Origin: Nucisporomicrobium flavum
Lineage (GTDB): Bacteria; Actinomycetota; Actinomycetes; Mycobacteriales; Micromonosporaceae
Direction of reading: 5' to 3'
Length of the DNA: 64,000 nt
NCBI RefSeq assembly: GCF_016464385.1
Contig: NZ_JADMLH010000006.1
Span: 62,001-126,000, forward strand
How positions within the stretch are numbered: the first letter of the stretch is position 1; every line of letters begins with the position of its first letter. The notes below the pieces were generated by a model, which was given only the letters and a program-made list of their open reading frames with translations, was not told the DNA's origin and searched no databases. Positions 61,506 through 64,000 of this stretch are shown here, piece by piece. Position numbers and translations under genes: made by a program.

Positions 61506-63695
61506 ATGACTGCCAGCGCCTTCTCCGCCGCCGTCGCCGCTGTCCGCGCCGGCGCCTCGCCCGACACGGCCGCCGAGGACCTGCTCGAGCAGCTCACCCC
61601 CGAGGAGCGGCTCGGCCTGCTCGACGGCGACCTGCCGTTCTGGGACGCCATGGCCGACATGCTCGGCAACGGCTACAACCGCACGCCGTACCCGATGGGG
61701 CGCGTCGACCGCCTGGGCATCCCCGGGCTGCTGTTCTCCGACGGCCCGCGCGGCGTGGTGATGGGCGCCTCCACGGCCTTCCCGGTCTCCATGGCCCGCG
61801 GCGCGACGTGGGACCTCACCCTGGAGGAGCGGGTCGGCACGGCGATCGGCCGGGAGATGCGCGCGCAGGGCGCCAACTTCTTCGGCGGCGTCTGCATCAA
61901 CCTGCCCCGGCACCCCGCTTGGGGCCGCGCCCAGGAGACGTACGGCGAGGACCCCCTGCTGCTCGGCGAGTTCGGTGCGGCGCTGACCCGGTCGGTGCAG
62001 CGGCACGCGATGGCGGTGGCGAAGCACTACGCGCTCAACTCCATGGAGAACGCGCGCTTCACCGTGGACGTGACCGCCGACGACGCCACGCTGCACGAGG
62101 TGTACCTGGCGCACTTCCGCCGGGTCGTGGACGAGGGCGTGGCCGGCATCATGACGGCGTACAACTCGGTCAACGGCGAGTGGGCCGGGCAGAACGAGGA
62201 CCTCATGGAGGGCGTGCTGCGCCGACGCTGGGGGTTCACCGGCGTCACGGTCTCCGACTTCATCTGGGGCCTGCGCGACGCGGCCACCTCGCTGCGTGCC
62301 GGGCTCGACGTCGAGGAGCCGTTCCAGCAGCAGCGCGCCCAGCACCTGGCCACCGACCTGGCCGAGGGGCGCGCCTCGTGGGAGGACGTGGACCGGGCCG
62401 CGCGGCGGATCCTGCGTACCCAGATCCACCACTATGCGACCCGCGAGCCGGAGGAGCCGTCGCTCGACGAGGTCTTCGGCGATACGCACCGCGCGCTGGC
62501 CCGCGAGGTCGCGGCCCGCAGCATGGTGCTGCTCAAGAACGAGCAGGTGGCGGGGGCGCCGGTGCTGCCGCTGCACCGCGACGCCGTCTCGTCGGTCGCC
62601 GTGATCGGCCGGCTGGCGGACCTGCCCAACACCGGCGACCACGGCTCGTCGGACGTCCGCGCGCCCGAGGTCGTCACGCCCCTGCGCGGGCTGACCGAGG
62701 CGCTGCCGCACGCCACGATCCGCCACGTCGCCGAGGACTCCCCCGAGGCGGCCGCCGAAGCCGCCCGGGCCAGCGACGTCGCGGTGGTCGTCGTCGGCTA
62801 CACGGCGCTGGACGAGGGCGAGTACATCGGCTCGGCCATGTTCGCCGACCCGGCCCTGCTCGCGCTCTTCCCGCCGGCCGACGACAGCCCGGCCGGGCAG
62901 GAACTGCTGGGCCGCCTCACCGAGCAGGCCGGGACGGACCTGAGCATCGTCGGCAGCCAGGGCGCCGGCGGGGACCGGGCGAGCCTGCGCCTGCGCCCGG
63001 TCGACGCCGAGATCATCCGCGCGGTCGCGGCGGCGAACCCCCGGACGGTCGTCGCGGTGGTCACCGCCGGCGCCGTGATCACCGAGGAGTGGCGTGACGC
63101 CACGCCGGCGGTGCTGCTGGCCTGGTACTCCGGCTCCGAGGGCGGCCGGGCCCTGGCGGATGTGCTGTTCGGCGAGGTGGACACCGCGGGCCGGCTGCCG
63201 TTCTCCATCCCCACCACCGAGGACCATCTGCCGTTCTTCGACCGCGACGCCACGGCCATCACGTACGACAAGTGGTTCGGTCAGCGCCTGCTGGACCGCG
63301 ACGGGCACCGGGCCGCGTTCCCGCTCGGCTTCGGGCTGTCGTACACGTCGTTCGCGCTGTCCGGCCTGGAGGTGGGCCCGGTCTCCGGCGAGACGTTCGA
63401 CGCGACGGTGACGGTGACCAACACCGGGCCGCGGGACGGACGCCACGTGGTCCAGCTGTACGGGCTGCCCACCGGCGCCGGCGACGACTTCCCGTCCCGG
63501 GTCCTGCTGGGCTTCGCCTCCGTGGCGGTGCCGGCCGGGGAGTCCGTACGGGTCACGGTCCCCGCCTCGGTACGCCCGCTGCAGCGCTGGACCGGCGACG
63601 GCTTCGGCCCGGCGCAGCCGGCGACGATCGAGGCGGCCGCGTACGCGGGAGACCCGGCCGCCGTCACCGCGCCTTCACCGTGGCCCGGCAGATGA
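61506..63695 (+). CDS. Cytoplasmic GH3 beta-glucosidase
   Basis: The 729-residue protein has no signal peptide, so it acts inside the cell on imported glycosides. The GH3 pattern is complete: LLFSDGPRGVVMG, RGATWDLTLEERVGTAIGREMRAQGAN, KHYALNSMENARF, and nucleophile D251 in VTVSDFIWG. The second domain (SMVLLKNEQ) and a C-terminal fibronectin-type-III-like domain (TVTVTNTGPRDGRHVVQLYGL) are present. The ATG lies close to the TetR operator. The last 32 bases overlap the convergent lipoprotein gene. Substrate could be a beta-glucoside or beta-xyloside; GH3 sequences alone do not decide. Confidence 0.9.
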   Translation: MTASAFSAAVAAVRAGASPDTAAEDLLEQLTPEERLGLLDGDLPFWDAMADMLGNGYNRTPYPMGRVDRLGIPGLLFSDGPRGVVMGASTAFPVSMARGATWDLTLEERVGTAIGREMRAQGANFFGGVCINLPRHPAWGRAQETYGEDPLLLGEFGAALTRSVQRHAMAVAKHYALNSMENARFTVDVTADDATLHEVYLAHFRRVVDEGVAGIMTAYNSVNGEWAGQNEDLMEGVLRRRWGFTGVTVSDFIWGLRDAATSLRAGLDVEEPFQQQRAQHLATDLAEGRASWEDVDRAARRILRTQIHHYATREPEEPSLDEVFGDTHRALAREVAARSMVLLKNEQVAGAPVLPLHRDAVSSVAVIGRLADLPNTGDHGSSDVRAPEVVTPLRGLTEALPHATIRHVAEDSPEAAAEAARASDVAVVVVGYTALDEGEYIGSAMFADPALLALFPPADDSPAGQELLGRLTEQAGTDLSIVGSQGAGGDRASLRLRPVDAEIIRAVAAANPRTVVAVVTAGAVITEEWRDATPAVLLAWYSGSEGGRALADVLFGEVDTAGRLPFSIPTTEDHLPFFDRDATAITYDKWFGQRLLDRDGHRAAFPLGFGLSYTSFALSGLEVGPVSGETFDATVTVTNTGPRDGRHVVQLYGLPTGAGDDFPSRVLLGFASVAVPAGESVRVTVPASVRPLQRWTGDGFGPAQPATIEAAAYAGDPAAVTAPSPWPGR

Positions 63696-64000
63696 CCTCC
63701 TTGCCGGGGGCGCCGGTCTGCTTGTCGGCCTCCTCGCCGTCCACGACGATGCGGCAGCCGGCGGCGCCCTTGGCCGGTACGGCGTGCACCTCGAACGTCC
63801 CCTCGGCGATGCTGGCGTGCATCGACGCCGGCAGCTTCTGAGCCGGGAACGTCACGGACGGGGTGCCGCCGGCGTCCACGGGCAGCACCCGGGTGATGTC
63901 GGCGGTCGTACCCGCCTCGCCGGTCACCTCGTAGCTGATCTCGCCGTGCTCGCCGCGGTCGAGGCTGCCGCAACCGCTCGACAGCAGAACCGTCGCACCG
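63664..64000 (-). CDS. MmpS-like lipoprotein, partial (5' end outside window)
   Basis: The frame is open to the right edge of the window and the visible part ends at 63664. Its upstream part reads VLLSSGCGSLDRGEHGEISYEVTGEAG, with a lipobox-type LLSSGC that suggests a lipoprotein whose start lies beyond the window. The mature part (ISYEVTGEAGTTADITRVLPVDAGG, FEVHAVPAKGAAGCRIVVDGEE, EVICRATV) resembles MmpS-type transport accessory domains of actinobacteria, with two cysteines. The family assignment is by eye and moderate. It overlaps the GH3 gene end by 32 bp. Confidence 0.65.
   Translation of the reverse strand, partial: GATVLLSSGCGSLDRGEHGEISYEVTGEAGTTADITRVLPVDAGGTPSVTFPAQKLPASMHASIAEGTFEVHAVPAKGAAGCRIVVDGEEADKQTGAPGKEVICRATVKAR

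Overview
This is a very GC-rich, densely coding, two-strand window with frequent GTG starts. Secreted CBM2-tailed cellulose and arabinan hydrolases, an ECF sigma factor, PucR and DUF574-type proteins, a eukaryotic-type Ser/Thr kinase, a DivIVA-like coiled coil and a methyl-accepting chemotaxis receptor together point to a filamentous actinomycete. A motile Micromonosporaceae member, Actinoplanes-like, is the best guess; this is inferred from family content, since no rRNA or tRNA is present. I see no transposase, phage gene, CRISPR array or plasmid function, so the window reads as ordinary chromosome.

Layout. 1-5.9 kb: tail of an FtsX-type permease, a convergent PucR regulator, then a ferredoxin reductase/fatty-acid desaturase pair followed almost without gap by a GH13 glucosidase. 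5.9-14.3 kb: an alditol oxidase, a secreted beta-propeller protein, a second PucR regulator, a DUF6230 secreted protein with a secreted partner, a TetR regulator, and an ECF sigma/membrane protein/acyltransferase operon. 14.3-18 kb: a GH51 + GH43 arabinan operon behind a LacI-like operator. 18-28 kb: VOC protein, a zinc-ribbon protein, an MFS exporter, a Ser/Thr kinase, TetR + PPOX oxidoreductase, a LacI regulator, a degenerate response regulator, a two-component system and a flavin amine oxidase whose domains are in circularly permuted order. 28-38 kb: lipoprotein, LtrA, unknowns, a NylB-like hydrolase, a secreted lipase, an S33 peptidase, a NylC/DmpA-type peptidase, a DUF574 methyltransferase and an Lrp regulator. 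38-49 kb: gluconolactonase, NADP-binding reductase, an uncharacterised three-gene membrane cassette, a divergent aldo/keto reductase and amidohydrolase around a MerR-type operator, a DivIVA-like protein, a P450 and a secreted tripeptidyl-peptidase. 49-55 kb: ChaB-like protein, NhaA, a MocR/EamA divergent pair, and a metallophosphoesterase. 55-64 kb: a CebR-box-controlled GH3-CBM2/GH5-CBM2 cellulolytic operon, a chemoreceptor gene with a damaged 3' end, and a TetR/GH3 divergent pair, ending in a partial MmpS-like lipoprotein.

How it works together. The carbohydrate theme is clear: secreted GH5 and GH3 enzymes degrade cellulose under a cellobiose-type operator, GH51 and GH43 degrade arabinan under a separate operator, and cytoplasmic GH13 and GH3 enzymes probably process imported oligosaccharides. 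Several operators are visible as near-perfect palindromes placed on recognisable promoters, and many genes appear to be transcribed without a 5' leader, with a TANNNT -10 box 5-7 nt before a GTG or ATG start. The most unusual items are the circularly permuted amine oxidase, the unexplained membrane cassette at 39.8-42.3 kb, the close NylB-like and NylC-like genes, and the poly-C lesion at the end of the chemoreceptor.
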